NCBI GenBank assembly: GCA_902571135.1
Contig: CACGAU010000009.1
Span: forward strand, 1 to 43,923
Length of the DNA stretch: 43,923 nucleotides
Origin: an uncultured Pelagibacteraceae bacterium
GTDB taxonomy: Bacteria; Pseudomonadota; Alphaproteobacteria; Pelagibacterales; Pelagibacteraceae
Direction of reading: 5' to 3'
Shown: positions 8,489 to 16,303 of the stretch, piece after piece
Layout of the letters: every line of letters starts with the position of its first letter
How positions within the stretch are numbered: position 1 is the first letter of the stretch
Notes under the pieces: model-generated
Seen by the model: only the letters and a program-made list of their open reading frames with translations
Databases searched by the model: none
What the model was told of the DNA's origin: nothing
Made by a program: the position numbers and the translations under genes

Positions 8489-9217
8489 ATGAATTTTTCT
8501 TTGGAAATAGGTCCTAAAACTGACATCGAAACAGTTCCTGCTGTTAGTGACGTTTACATTACAATGCTGCCTGGCGGAGACTATAAAGATACAGCTGAAA
8601 AAGCCATAGAGCTAGTAAAAAAAGGTTTTAATCCGGTACCTCACTTTCCAGCAAGATCAATGCAGGATGAAAACGAACTTAAAGATTATGTTTCTAGATG
8701 CAAAGATGGAGGGGTAAAGCAAGCCTTGATTATTGGAGGCGGAAGAGAGCCAGCAGGAAAATTTGATAGTTCCTTTCAACTTTTAGAGACAGGTTATTTT
8801 GAAAAAATGAAAATAGGAATTGCTGGACATCCCGAGGGGAGTCCTGATATATCCGATTCAGAATTAGAAAAAGCTATGATAGATAAAAAGCCTTATGCTG
8901 ATTATATTGTAACGCAGTGGTTACTTGATCCTCAGCCTATTATAGATTTTATTTCTAAGCAAAGCGTACCAGTGCATGTGGGAATTACTGGGCCATTAAA
9001 AATATCTAGCTTAATTAAATTTGCTAATATTGTTGGGGCAAAAAATTCCTTAAACTTTCTTAAATCTAATTTTACTAAGGCATTAGATTTATTGAAACCT
9101 AAAGACCCTAATGATTTAATTGGGAAAGTTAAATCGCATACTGATAACTTCCACATTTATACATTCGGCGGCTTGAAGGAAACTAACAAGTGGTTGAAGG
9201 AGAATAGTTATGTCTAA
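8489..9217 (+). CDS. Divergent methylenetetrahydrofolate reductase-like (MetF family) protein
   Basis: A 242-residue protein, about 50 shorter than standard MetF. Recognisable marks are the N-terminal NFSLEIGPK, whose E6 corresponds to the catalytic Glu28 of E. coli MetF, the AGHPEGSPD loop (112-120, compare YPEVHPE) and VTQWLLDPQPIIDF (141-154), which holds the folate-contacting Gln. The region matching LRGD of MetF reads IIGGGREPAG, so the Asp that tunes flavin chemistry seems absent. The family interconverts 5-methyl- and 5,10-methylene-tetrahydrofolate. The next gene, a DmdA-like demethylase that would produce 5-methyl-THF, overlaps it by 8 bases. This protein therefore most likely runs in the oxidative direction to feed C1 units into Fhs/FolD. 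Flavin use is inferred. Confidence 0.75.
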   Translation: MNFSLEIGPKTDIETVPAVSDVYITMLPGGDYKDTAEKAIELVKKGFNPVPHFPARSMQDENELKDYVSRCKDGGVKQALIIGGGREPAGKFDSSFQLLETGYFEKMKIGIAGHPEGSPDISDSELEKAMIDKKPYADYIVTQWLLDPQPIIDFISKQSVPVHVGITGPLKISSLIKFANIVGAKNSLNFLKSNFTKALDLLKPKDPNDLIGKVKSHTDNFHIYTFGGLKETNKWLKENSYV

Positions 9218-10568
9218 TGAATTTGACTATACTAAACTAAAACATGTTACTTCTGTTGATCAATCAGATAGAGAAGTACCATATAATTTAAGACAAAGTG
9301 GGCCAACAAAAGTTGAAATGCTAATTTCAACAAGGGTAAGAAAATCACCTTATTGGCATTTATCAATGCAGGCAGGTTGTTGGAGAGCAACTGTATACAA
9401 TCGTATTTATCATCCAAGAGGTTATGTAAAACCTGAAGATGGTGGGGCTATGGTTGAATACGATGCGATCGTTAACCACGTAACAATGTGGAACGTTGCT
9501 GTTGAAAGACAAATAAGAGTAAAGGGTCCAGATGCAGAAAAATTTACGGACTATGTAATCACTAGAGATGCAACAAAAATTTCTCCAATGAGAGCAAGAT
9601 ACGTTATTTTATGTAACGCTTATGGTGGAGTTTTAAATGATCCAATTCTTTTAAGAATTTCAGAAGATGAGTTTTGGTTTTCATTATCAGACTCTGATAT
9701 TGGAATGTATTTACAAGGTGTTAATGCTGATGGAAGATTCAATTGTACTATTGAAGAAATTGATGTCAGTCCAGTTCAAATACAAGGACCTAAATCAAAA
9801 GCATTAATGAAAGATCTATGTGGTGATCAAGTTGATTTTGATAATATGCCTTTCTACGGCCTAGCAGCTGCTAAAGTTGGAGGAAGAGATGTTGTTATTT
9901 CTCAGTCTGGTTTCTCAGGTGAGGCTGGTTATGAGATTTATTTAAGAAATTCAACTTTGTACGCTGAAGATATGTGGAATGCTGTACTTGCAGCTGGAAA
10001 AAAACATAGCTTGATGGTTATTGCTCCTGCTCACCATAGAAGAATTCAAGCGGGTATTCTTTCATGGGGACAAGACATGGATCAGCAACACAATCCGTTC
10101 CAATGTAATTTAGGTTATCAAGTTTCTTTGTCTGGAAAAGGAGAATGGAACAAAACAGCAGATTATGTTGGTAAGGCTGCACTAGAAAAAATGAAAGAAG
10201 AATTAAAAGCAGGAAAAAAACCTTACAAACTTCAATTAGTTGGTATGGAATTAGGTGGCAAACCTATTGATAATTATGCACCTGACTTTTGGTTAGTTTC
10301 ACCAGAAAGTGGCGGAGATCCAGTAGGATTTTTAACTTCACCTTGGTGGCATCCTGAGAAGAAAACAAACATTGCAATGGGATATGTTCCTTTCGATGGA
10401 ACGTTGAATGCAAATGGTTTTCCAAAAGGAAAAGTGGGAACTAAATATAAAGTTCATCTACCAGAACAATATTCAGAAACTCCAGGAAAACCTGTAGATG
10501 CTGTTGTGGTGGATATTCCATTCAAAGAGTCTTTCAACGCAAATACAAGAGAAGTTGTAAAAGGCTAA
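9210..10568 (+). CDS. DmdA-like tetrahydrofolate-dependent demethylase (GcvT family)
   Basis: A 452-residue GcvT-fold protein. It shares signatures that I associate with DmdA: WNVAVERQIRVKGPDA (about 91-106), GGVLNDPILLRISEDEFWFS, VSPVQIQGPKSKALM and QSGFSGEAGYEIYLRN. It is roughly 80 residues longer than SAR11 DmdA, with extra N-terminal sequence (about 40 residues) and a longer C-terminal domain. Expected reaction: transfer of a methyl group from a sulfonium, ether or amine substrate to THF, giving 5-methyl-THF. AAGGAG at 9197-9202 sits 7 bases before the ATG, and the gene overlaps the MetF-like gene by 8 bases. The transporter half upstream hints at the imported substrate. Whether this is a true DMSP demethylase or a paralogue with another substrate (LigM-like O-demethylases also travel with MetF) cannot be settled by eye. 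Confidence 0.75.
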   Translation: MSNEFDYTKLKHVTSVDQSDREVPYNLRQSGPTKVEMLISTRVRKSPYWHLSMQAGCWRATVYNRIYHPRGYVKPEDGGAMVEYDAIVNHVTMWNVAVERQIRVKGPDAEKFTDYVITRDATKISPMRARYVILCNAYGGVLNDPILLRISEDEFWFSLSDSDIGMYLQGVNADGRFNCTIEEIDVSPVQIQGPKSKALMKDLCGDQVDFDNMPFYGLAAAKVGGRDVVISQSGFSGEAGYEIYLRNSTLYAEDMWNAVLAAGKKHSLMVIAPAHHRRIQAGILSWGQDMDQQHNPFQCNLGYQVSLSGKGEWNKTADYVGKAALEKMKEELKAGKKPYKLQLVGMELGGKPIDNYAPDFWLVSPESGGDPVGFLTSPWWHPEKKTNIAMGYVPFDGTLNANGFPKGKVGTKYKVHLPEQYSETPGKPVDAVVVDIPFKESFNANTREVVKG

Positions 10569-10579
10569 AATTTACTATT

Positions 10580-10605
10580 GGGGAGCTAATTTCAGCTCCC
10601 CTTTT
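10580..10605 (+). terminator. Rho-independent terminator after the DmdA-like gene
   Basis: Stem GGGGAGCT (10580-10587) and AGCTCCCC (10594-10601) with a six-base AATTTC loop, followed by TTTT. It lies 11 bases past the DmdA-like stop codon and 9 bases before the next small gene, closing the transporter/demethylase operon. Confidence 0.75.
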
Positions 10606-10613
10606 CAATTCTA

Positions 10614-10724
10614 ATGACCAAAAGTTTTCTAATAGCAGTTTGCATTATCATTGCTATTGCTTTAATAATATTTCCATTAATTGTTTCTTATAAGGCTCAA
10701 AAAAATAAAAATAAAAAAAATTAA
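10614..10724 (+). CDS. Small single-pass membrane protein (36 residues)
   Basis: A 36-codon frame: MTKSFLIAVCIIIAIALIIF (one hydrophobic helix, about residues 4-25) followed by a Lys/Asn-rich tail. Its stop codon overlaps the start of the Yip1-like gene by one base (TAATG), the same coupling used throughout this genome, which is the main argument that it is translated. It begins 9 bases after the terminator, so a promoter would have to lie within or just before the hairpin, or it is read through. Function unknown. Confidence 0.5.
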   Translation: MTKSFLIAVCIIIAIALIIFPLIVSYKAQKNKNKKN

Positions 10725-11269
10725 TGTTTGGTGAATTTTTAAATATAATTTTCAAGTCAATAAAATTAGATAAAACTCTTTATTCAGATAACAAAAATTT
10801 TGGCGAAGCTTCAATATACTTTGCTGGTATTATAATGATCCTAGATGGTATCGCTGGAGCAGTAGCAGCGAATACTATTATTAAAACAGCTATTGCAATG
10901 TCTGGTCTAACTGCAATAGTTACTTGGCTAATATGGGCGATTTTTATTTTTGTAATTGGAGTTAAATTATTTCCTGACAAACAAACAAAAGTATCGTTCA
11001 AAAAAGTTTTAACAGCTGTTGGATTTGCACATGCTCCTGGTTTATTGAGATTTTTTGCGGTCACACCAGATTTAATGATACCAATAATTTTTCTTACTCA
11101 GTTCTGGATTTTTGCAGGTTTAATAATTTCAACTAAACAAATATTGAGTTTAAAATCTAATTTTAAATCTTTTGGGATTGTGCTTTTATCCTTTTTAATT
11201 ATTGCATTTTTATCTATCTCATTTGTGATGAGTAGAATGAATATGCTTCCAGTAAGTCAAATCAGCTAA
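10724..11269 (+). CDS. Yip1-domain-like multi-pass membrane protein
   Basis: A 181-residue protein with about five hydrophobic segments (near 24-45, 55-80, 92-110, 112-133, 145-168). The loop KVLTAVGFAHAPGLLRFFAV (about 91-110) is typical of bacterial Yip1-family proteins, whose role is unknown. The N-terminal 25 residues are amphipathic (GEFLNIIFKSIKLDKTLY). It is coupled to the tiny membrane protein upstream and its stop codon overlaps the stop of the minus-strand gene cluster by 4 bases, so the two transcription units converge here. No link to demethylation can be seen. Confidence 0.7.
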   Translation: MFGEFLNIIFKSIKLDKTLYSDNKNFGEASIYFAGIIMILDGIAGAVAANTIIKTAIAMSGLTAIVTWLIWAIFIFVIGVKLFPDKQTKVSFKKVLTAVGFAHAPGLLRFFAVTPDLMIPIIFLTQFWIFAGLIISTKQILSLKSNFKSFGIVLLSFLIIAFLSISFVMSRMNMLPVSQIS

Positions 11270-11433
11270 AGTGGAAATATAGTCTTAGATACTCTACAAG
11301 ATTTACATAATTTAAACCCAGTAAGAATTAAATTTTGAGTAACACTCTCGTCTTCCTCTTTGCATTCATCACAAATATTGTTTAATTCTTCAATATCTAC
11401 CTGTAGATTTTTTTCATCAATTTTATCAATCAT
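11266..11433 (-). CDS. 55-residue two-CxxC (zinc-ribbon-like) protein
   Basis: A 55-codon frame whose ATG overlaps the end of the DUF3726-like gene by 8 bases. The peptide has two cysteine pairs, CDEC (about residues 21-24) and CKSC (about 43-46), spaced as in a small zinc ribbon or rubredoxin-like knuckle, in an acidic N-terminal background. Tight overlap plus paired cysteines make a chance frame unlikely. It could bind zinc or iron and serve as a small partner of the DUF3726, 553-residue and M19-like proteins made from the same transcript. Function unknown; metal binding is inferred. Confidence 0.6.
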   Translation of the reverse strand: MIDKIDEKNLQVDIEELNNICDECKEEDESVTQNLILTGFKLCKSCRVSKTIFPL

Positions 11434-12037
11434 TATCTGTCAAACCAGCACCTGCCGCACCCTCTTTTAAACTGTCACTCTCTTCAACAAAAGTTTCTTC
11501 GGATAACTTGTATAAATTATTCCATTCAACGTCTGTAAAGTTATCTTCATTTTCAAGTAGATTGACCTCAATTGTATTCGCTATTTTTGGAAATTCTTGA
11601 TCAATAAAATTCGAAAAAATATTTACATTTAGATTTAGTAACATTTTTTTTTCATCTATTTTTACATTAATTTTTTTTCCAATAATTTCTGACGAACGAC
11701 TTATGAAGGAAATAAAAATTATTGGATAAGCAACATTTTTAAACTCAATTTTTTTTAGATTTTCTAAAACATTTATTTGATCTAAAAAACTGACACCTAA
11801 AGTAATTGGACAAAAAGGATAATTCGATGAAGAGTTGTTTTCACTAATTAAATTTAAATTTTCAAATTTACTTTTATTTTTTTGATTAAAATATTCATTA
11901 AGGTGCTTAATACCCGGTAAACTAAACAACTCTAACAATCTTATACTTTTTCCTGTTTCCTCGGAAACTCCCCAAGAATATCCTGCTGCCTTTGAAGCTC
12001 TTTTAACAGTAGTTTCAATTTCACTTAGTGATTTCAT
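11426..12037 (-). CDS. DUF3726-like protein of unknown function
   Basis: A 203-residue soluble protein. The opening SLSEIETTVKRASKAAGYSWGVSEETGKSIRLLEL and the closing acidic tail with KEGAAGAGLTDND match my memory of the DUF3726 family, found in marine and soil proteobacteria and uncharacterised. There is no signal peptide or membrane segment. The GxxxGLTDND end (AGAGLTDND) is striking because DUF3726 proteins keep it. The gene starts 3 bases after the 553-residue protein's stop and overlaps the 55-residue gene by 8 bases, so the four proteins are probably made in fixed ratio. No catalytic motif can be recognised. Confidence 0.65.
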   Translation of the reverse strand: MKSLSEIETTVKRASKAAGYSWGVSEETGKSIRLLELFSLPGIKHLNEYFNQKNKSKFENLNLISENNSSSNYPFCPITLGVSFLDQINVLENLKKIEFKNVAYPIIFISFISRSSEIIGKKINVKIDEKKMLLNLNVNIFSNFIDQEFPKIANTIEVNLLENEDNFTDVEWNNLYKLSEETFVEESDSLKEGAAGAGLTDND

Positions 12038-12039
12038 TA

Positions 12040-13701
12040 TTAAATATTAGTTTTATATACCCACTGCTCGTCATAACTTTTTAACTCATTAGGAAGTGGG
12101 GCTCCTTGGAACATGCAAATTCTTAACCATTTGTCAGATCTTGGATCAAATTTTAATGCTCCAAAAAAAGATAATTTTAATCTTAGCATATCAATTGGCA
12201 TCAAATCTTTACCAATTGTATTATCTTGTATTTCTGAATAAGGAAATTTTTCTGCAATAAATGCCCTCCTCACGACATGTCTTAACTCAGAATTTGATGT
12301 TAAAAATTCAGCAATAGTTAAATTATTTTTTGAGACTAATAATTTGTCATAAAGTTTTTTTATATCTCTTGCTATTGCTAAAGGCTGTTCTAATTCTGAT
12401 CCATGCTCCTCAAAACGATTAGCTAATCTAGGTTCCTCTTTGTTTTTTGAAATAAACCAAAAGTTTTTATTATTTTCTTTTTCTTCAAAATTAATATCTA
12501 AAATGTTTGGATACTTTGCTTTAATGATATTACGCAATTCTTCAACTTTTCTATGAGTTGGAATATTAAAATATTTTTCTTCATCTGAGCTCATTTCTTT
12601 TACCAAAGGATTTACAATATTATTATAAGGTTCCATCATTATTGAAACAATGTACTCGATACATTCCTCGCAAGTATTATCCTCCAACCACTGATATATT
12701 TTGTTAAAAGGGTATTCGATCTCAAAATTAAAATCTTTGTTTATAAAGTTTAAAAATTTTTCAACATCTTTTAGTAATGATGTGATTTTTGTTTGCTGAT
12801 ATTCGCTATCTGTATTCCAGCTTGTAATATTTTTTAAAGATTTTTTTACACAATCTATAAATAAATCACTATCTTGACTTTCTACATCTTTGATTTCTCT
12901 TATTTTCTTAAGTGCTTTTTCTCTACTTAAAATCCAATTATTTAATAGAGTTGGGTGATTGACTATAAATGGAGCCATGCCTAAGCCTGTGGAATTACCT
13001 ATTCCCAAGTTTTTACAAATATCATCATCTAGCTTAACGGCTGTTTTTGGATTTTTATGATAAGCAACATGATTAACTTGATCAAAAGTAAATTGTCTTA
13101 CCAAATATACCAACATCATTTCTAATCTGAATGGACCATTAATTTCTTCACGATTTTTAATTCTAAATCGATCTGCAAGACCAAATTTACCCGAGCCATA
13201 TACTGCAGTAGTCCTATATAAATAGCCTACTTTTGATAATAAGTTTAAATCTGGCTGCTGACCTTTACTCAAACTTTCAACTACGTGATTATAAATTCTT
13301 ACTGATTTGTTTGCTCTCGATAAGGTTAATTCTTTATAAGAAAGTCTACCAACTTCTTGTTTTGGAACTTCATTTTTTAATCTTTCAATGTCTTTTTTTG
13401 TAGGGACTCCATCATGTAATGTAAAAGCTGCATCCCATTTTGTTGCAATAACTCTGTCTGATCTTTCTTCATCTTTGATTTCATTTGCAAAACAAACTAA
13501 AGAATAAACTCTTTTATTTTTTTTAAATGAATAAACAGCTTCTCCAAAACCATTTTCATTTAAATTAAATAAATCTTTTTTATACTCCCACTCTTTAAAT
13601 TCATTAAGAAAACTTCTTAAAAAAGATAATTTTGATTGATGAAAAGATCCTAGCCTTGATAATTTCATTATCTTATTCGGGTCTCTTAATTCAACTTTCA
13701 T
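12040..13701 (-). CDS. Conserved-looking 553-residue protein of unknown function
   Basis: I do not recognise this protein. It is soluble, without signal or transmembrane segment, and charged throughout. Notable stretches are SKVGYLYRTTAVYGSGKFGLADR (Gly-rich, around 160-180), GPFRLEMMLVYLVRQFTFDQVNHVAYHKNPKT (around 190-220), GIGNSTGLGMAPFIVNHPTLL (around 235-255) and a Cys pair CEEC (around 340). The Gly-rich stretch before a Pro-Phe-Ile-Val-Asn-His segment could be a nucleotide or phosphate loop, but nothing fits a known motif. It lies 2 bases after the M19-like gene and 2 bases before the DUF3726-like gene. I regard it as the large unknown component of this unit. Confidence 0.75.
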   Translation of the reverse strand: MKVELRDPNKIMKLSRLGSFHQSKLSFLRSFLNEFKEWEYKKDLFNLNENGFGEAVYSFKKNKRVYSLVCFANEIKDEERSDRVIATKWDAAFTLHDGVPTKKDIERLKNEVPKQEVGRLSYKELTLSRANKSVRIYNHVVESLSKGQQPDLNLLSKVGYLYRTTAVYGSGKFGLADRFRIKNREEINGPFRLEMMLVYLVRQFTFDQVNHVAYHKNPKTAVKLDDDICKNLGIGNSTGLGMAPFIVNHPTLLNNWILSREKALKKIREIKDVESQDSDLFIDCVKKSLKNITSWNTDSEYQQTKITSLLKDVEKFLNFINKDFNFEIEYPFNKIYQWLEDNTCEECIEYIVSIMMEPYNNIVNPLVKEMSSDEEKYFNIPTHRKVEELRNIIKAKYPNILDINFEEKENNKNFWFISKNKEEPRLANRFEEHGSELEQPLAIARDIKKLYDKLLVSKNNLTIAEFLTSNSELRHVVRRAFIAEKFPYSEIQDNTIGKDLMPIDMLRLKLSFFGALKFDPRSDKWLRICMFQGAPLPNELKSYDEQWVYKTNI

Positions 13702-13703
13702 AA

Positions 13704-14669
13704 TTAAATTGTTTTATAAAAATTGTACCAGTTATTTCCAAGTATTCCATGTGTCTCGGAATCTGAAAAACCTGCTTTTTTTAGACCTTTTTCAATATTT
13801 GAAAACCCTCTTGCATCAAGAAACCAGTCAGGTTGTTTAGGAAAACCTGGTTTATTTTTCGAACCCTCACCATAATTTTTGCTTTTAGACCAAGAACCAT
13901 TTCTCATCCATTCAACAACAGTATCTGGATGATCTAAACAAAGATCTGATCCTATTCCTATTTTTTTTACATCCATTATTTCAGCAGTTTTTGCCACCAT
14001 TTCACAAAAACTATCTAGAGTACAATTTGTGTTATCTTTTAAGTGATGAGGATATAATGATAAACCCAACATACCGCCACTATCACTTAAAATTTTTAAT
14101 AAATCTGAAGATTTATTTCTTTTTGCTGGATACCAAAAAGAGGGATTAGCATGAGTAATTGCTATTGGTTTTTCACTGAATTCAATTGCATCTAGGGTGC
14201 TTTTTTCTGCAGAATGTGACATGTCGACCACGAGGCCAACTCTATTCATTTCTCTTATAACCTCACGTCCAAAATTTGTAACTCCACTATCTACTTTTTC
14301 ATAACAACCTGTTGCTAGCAAAGACTGGTTATTATAAGTAAGCTGCATAAATCTGCATCCTAATTGATGAACCTTTTCAACAAGATTTATGTCATCTTCA
14401 ATTGGTGAACAGTTTTGAAAACCAAAGAATATTGCAGTTTTGTTTTCTTTATTAGCTCTATCAATATCTTGGAAATTCTTACCAAGAAAAATTAAATCCG
14501 AATTTTCATGAAATAATTTTTCCCATTTTTTAATTTCAAGTTGTAATTCATCAAAATCTTCATGGTAGACAATGGTAACATGAACAGCATCTAATCCGGC
14601 AGATCTATTGATCTCAAAGATTTTCCTAGACCAATTACAATATTGGAGATTATCGATTTTATAATTCAT
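13704..14669 (-). CDS. Membrane-dipeptidase (peptidase M19)-like protein with altered metal site
   Basis: A 321-residue TIM-barrel protein. M19 hallmarks: GCRFMQLTYNNQ (104-115), FGREVIREMNRVGLVVDMSH (133-152), AITHANPS (170-177), the KRN..SD loop and GIGSDLCLDHP. The second-metal ligands H152 and H173 and the Arg and Asp for substrate are present. The first-metal HxD expected near the N-terminus (DGHND) is IDNLQYCNW here, the bridging Glu is Q85 (FGFQN) and the LTHN His is Y112. It may be inactive as a dipeptidase or have changed chemistry. I chose ATG 14669 over TTG 14690. It opens the four-gene minus operon. An M19 homologue is also found next to the betaine/dimethylglycine genes of Pseudomonas (PA5396), as I recall. 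Confidence 0.75.
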   Translation of the reverse strand: MNYKIDNLQYCNWSRKIFEINRSAGLDAVHVTIVYHEDFDELQLEIKKWEKLFHENSDLIFLGKNFQDIDRANKENKTAIFFGFQNCSPIEDDINLVEKVHQLGCRFMQLTYNNQSLLATGCYEKVDSGVTNFGREVIREMNRVGLVVDMSHSAEKSTLDAIEFSEKPIAITHANPSFWYPAKRNKSSDLLKILSDSGGMLGLSLYPHHLKDNTNCTLDSFCEMVAKTAEIMDVKKIGIGSDLCLDHPDTVVEWMRNGSWSKSKNYGEGSKNKPGFPKQPDWFLDARGFSNIEKGLKKAGFSDSETHGILGNNWYNFYKTI

Positions 14670-14763
14670 AGTATGCTTAACTCTAATCAATATGTATTTT
14701 AAATACTATTAATTTTATTGAAATTTTAAGTTAATTTTGAAATAAACAGATTGATCAATTTTC

Positions 14764-15255
14764 ATGAAAAAAAATAGTAAATTAAAAGTTTCAATCATAA
14801 TGGGAAGTCAATCTGACTATAAAGTAATGAAACTAGCCGAAAAAACCCTAAAAAAAATTGGAGTTTCATTTGAAACAAAAATTATATCTGCTCACAGAAC
14901 ACCACAAAGAATGTATGAATATGCTGCAAAAGTTGAGCAAAATAATATAGGAGTAATAATTGCAGGTGCTGGAGGATCTGCTCATCTTCCAGGCATGATA
15001 TCAGCACTTACACATGTACCAGTACTTGGTGTTCCTGTTGAAAGTAAAAAACTTAAAGGTTTAGATAGTTTGTTATCAATTGCACAAATGCCTAAAGGAA
15101 TTCCTGTGGGAACGCTTGCTATAGGAGAGGATGGCGCCATTAATGCTGCTTTATTAGCTGCCGCAATAATTGCTAATAATAATTTAAATGTTCGAAAAAA
15201 ACTTAAAAATTTTAGAACATCACAAACTAAATCTGTAAAGAAATCTCCAAAATAA
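14764..15255 (+). CDS. purE: N5-carboxyaminoimidazole ribonucleotide mutase PurE
   Basis: A 163-residue class I PurE. Motifs: IIMGSQSDYKVM (12-23), ISAHRTPQRM (42-51) and AGAGGSAHLPGMISALT (67-83), covering the phosphate loop, the catalytic His and the glycine-rich active-site loop. It converts N5-CAIR to CAIR in purine synthesis. purK starts one base after its stop, giving the normal PurE/PurK pair. The start is divergent from the M19-like operon across a 94-base gap. The Lys-rich C-terminal tail (about 15 residues) is longer than usual and typical of AT-rich genomes. Confidence 0.95.
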   Translation: MKKNSKLKVSIIMGSQSDYKVMKLAEKTLKKIGVSFETKIISAHRTPQRMYEYAAKVEQNNIGVIIAGAGGSAHLPGMISALTHVPVLGVPVESKKLKGLDSLLSIAQMPKGIPVGTLAIGEDGAINAALLAAAIIANNNLNVRKKLKNFRTSQTKSVKKSPK

Positions 15256-15256
15256 A

Positions 15257-16303
15257 ATGTCAGAAATTACTCTTGGTATCATTGGAGGTGGTCAACTTGG
15301 AAGTATGCTCTCAATAGCAGCTAAAAAATTAAATGTTAAAACTGTTGTTTTTTGTGATGACATAGATGCGCCAGCACAAAATTTTTGCAATCAATTTGTT
15401 ACAGGAAGTTATGATAATAAAGAAAAAATATCAGAATTTATAAATCAGGTTGATCTAGTAACTTATGAATTTGAAAATATTCCATTTAAAACATTAAATG
15501 AAATAAATAAATTTAAATCTGTTGTACCAAAGCCTTCGGTTAACAGATTGATTCAACATCGATTAGCTGAAAAAGATTTTGTTAATAATTTAAATATTAG
15601 AACAACGAGGTATGTTTCGATTGAAAAAAAATCTGACATAGATGCTTTAGAAGATTTTTTACCAGGAATATTAAAAACAACAACACTTGGTTATGATGGC
15701 AAAGGTCAATATCCAATTAAATCAGGTGATGAACTTAATTCATTGAATATTGATTTTTCAAAAGGATATATTCTTGAAAAACTTGTAAAATTAAAAAAAG
15801 AGATTTCAATTATAATTACAAGGTTTAGTAATAATAAATATGAAATTTATGAACCAATAGAAAACACTCATGAAGATCAAATTTTAAAATATTCGAAAAT
15901 ACCTGCTGAAATTAATGAAAAGATTTTTGTTCAATCTAAAGATTGGGCAATGTTAATAGCTGAAGAACTTAAATATGTAGGTACTTTATGTGTAGAATTT
16001 TTTATTGATAGAAACGATAATCTTTACGTTAATGAAATTGCACCTAGAGTACATAACTCAGGACATCTAACTATAAATGCTTTCAATGTGAGTCAATTTG
16101 AAAATCATGTAAGAGCTGTGTGTGGTTTAGAACAAATTCCTTTAAAAAAAATATCTAATGCTAAAATGATGAATTTGCTAGGCAATCAAATTACTCATTA
16201 TAGAAACATGCAAAAGTTTAATGATAACGAATTTTTCTTTGATTATTTAAAAAAAGATATAAAAGAAAAAAGAAAAATGGGTCATATCACAACTTTGGTA
16301 TAA
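15257..16303 (+). CDS. purK: N5-carboxyaminoimidazole ribonucleotide synthase PurK
   Basis: A 348-residue ATP-grasp enzyme. The N-terminal Rossmann-like start GIIGGGQLGSMLSIAAKKL, the substrate loop TTTLGYDGKGQYPI (about 140-153) and the metal-site segment EIAPRVHNSGHLTINAFNVSQFENHVRA (about 260-287) are all standard for PurK. It makes N5-CAIR from AIR, bicarbonate and ATP, and hands it to PurE encoded just upstream. The acetyltransferase gene starts directly at the base after its stop codon. Confidence 0.95.
   Translation: MSEITLGIIGGGQLGSMLSIAAKKLNVKTVVFCDDIDAPAQNFCNQFVTGSYDNKEKISEFINQVDLVTYEFENIPFKTLNEINKFKSVVPKPSVNRLIQHRLAEKDFVNNLNIRTTRYVSIEKKSDIDALEDFLPGILKTTTLGYDGKGQYPIKSGDELNSLNIDFSKGYILEKLVKLKKEISIIITRFSNNKYEIYEPIENTHEDQILKYSKIPAEINEKIFVQSKDWAMLIAEELKYVGTLCVEFFIDRNDNLYVNEIAPRVHNSGHLTINAFNVSQFENHVRAVCGLEQIPLKKISNAKMMNLLGNQITHYRNMQKFNDNEFFFDYLKKDIKEKRKMGHITTLV

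Noticed and set aside
14670..14690. TTG start for the M19-like gene
   Set aside because: An ATG at 14669 gives a sensible N-terminus and no ribosome-binding site favours the TTG.
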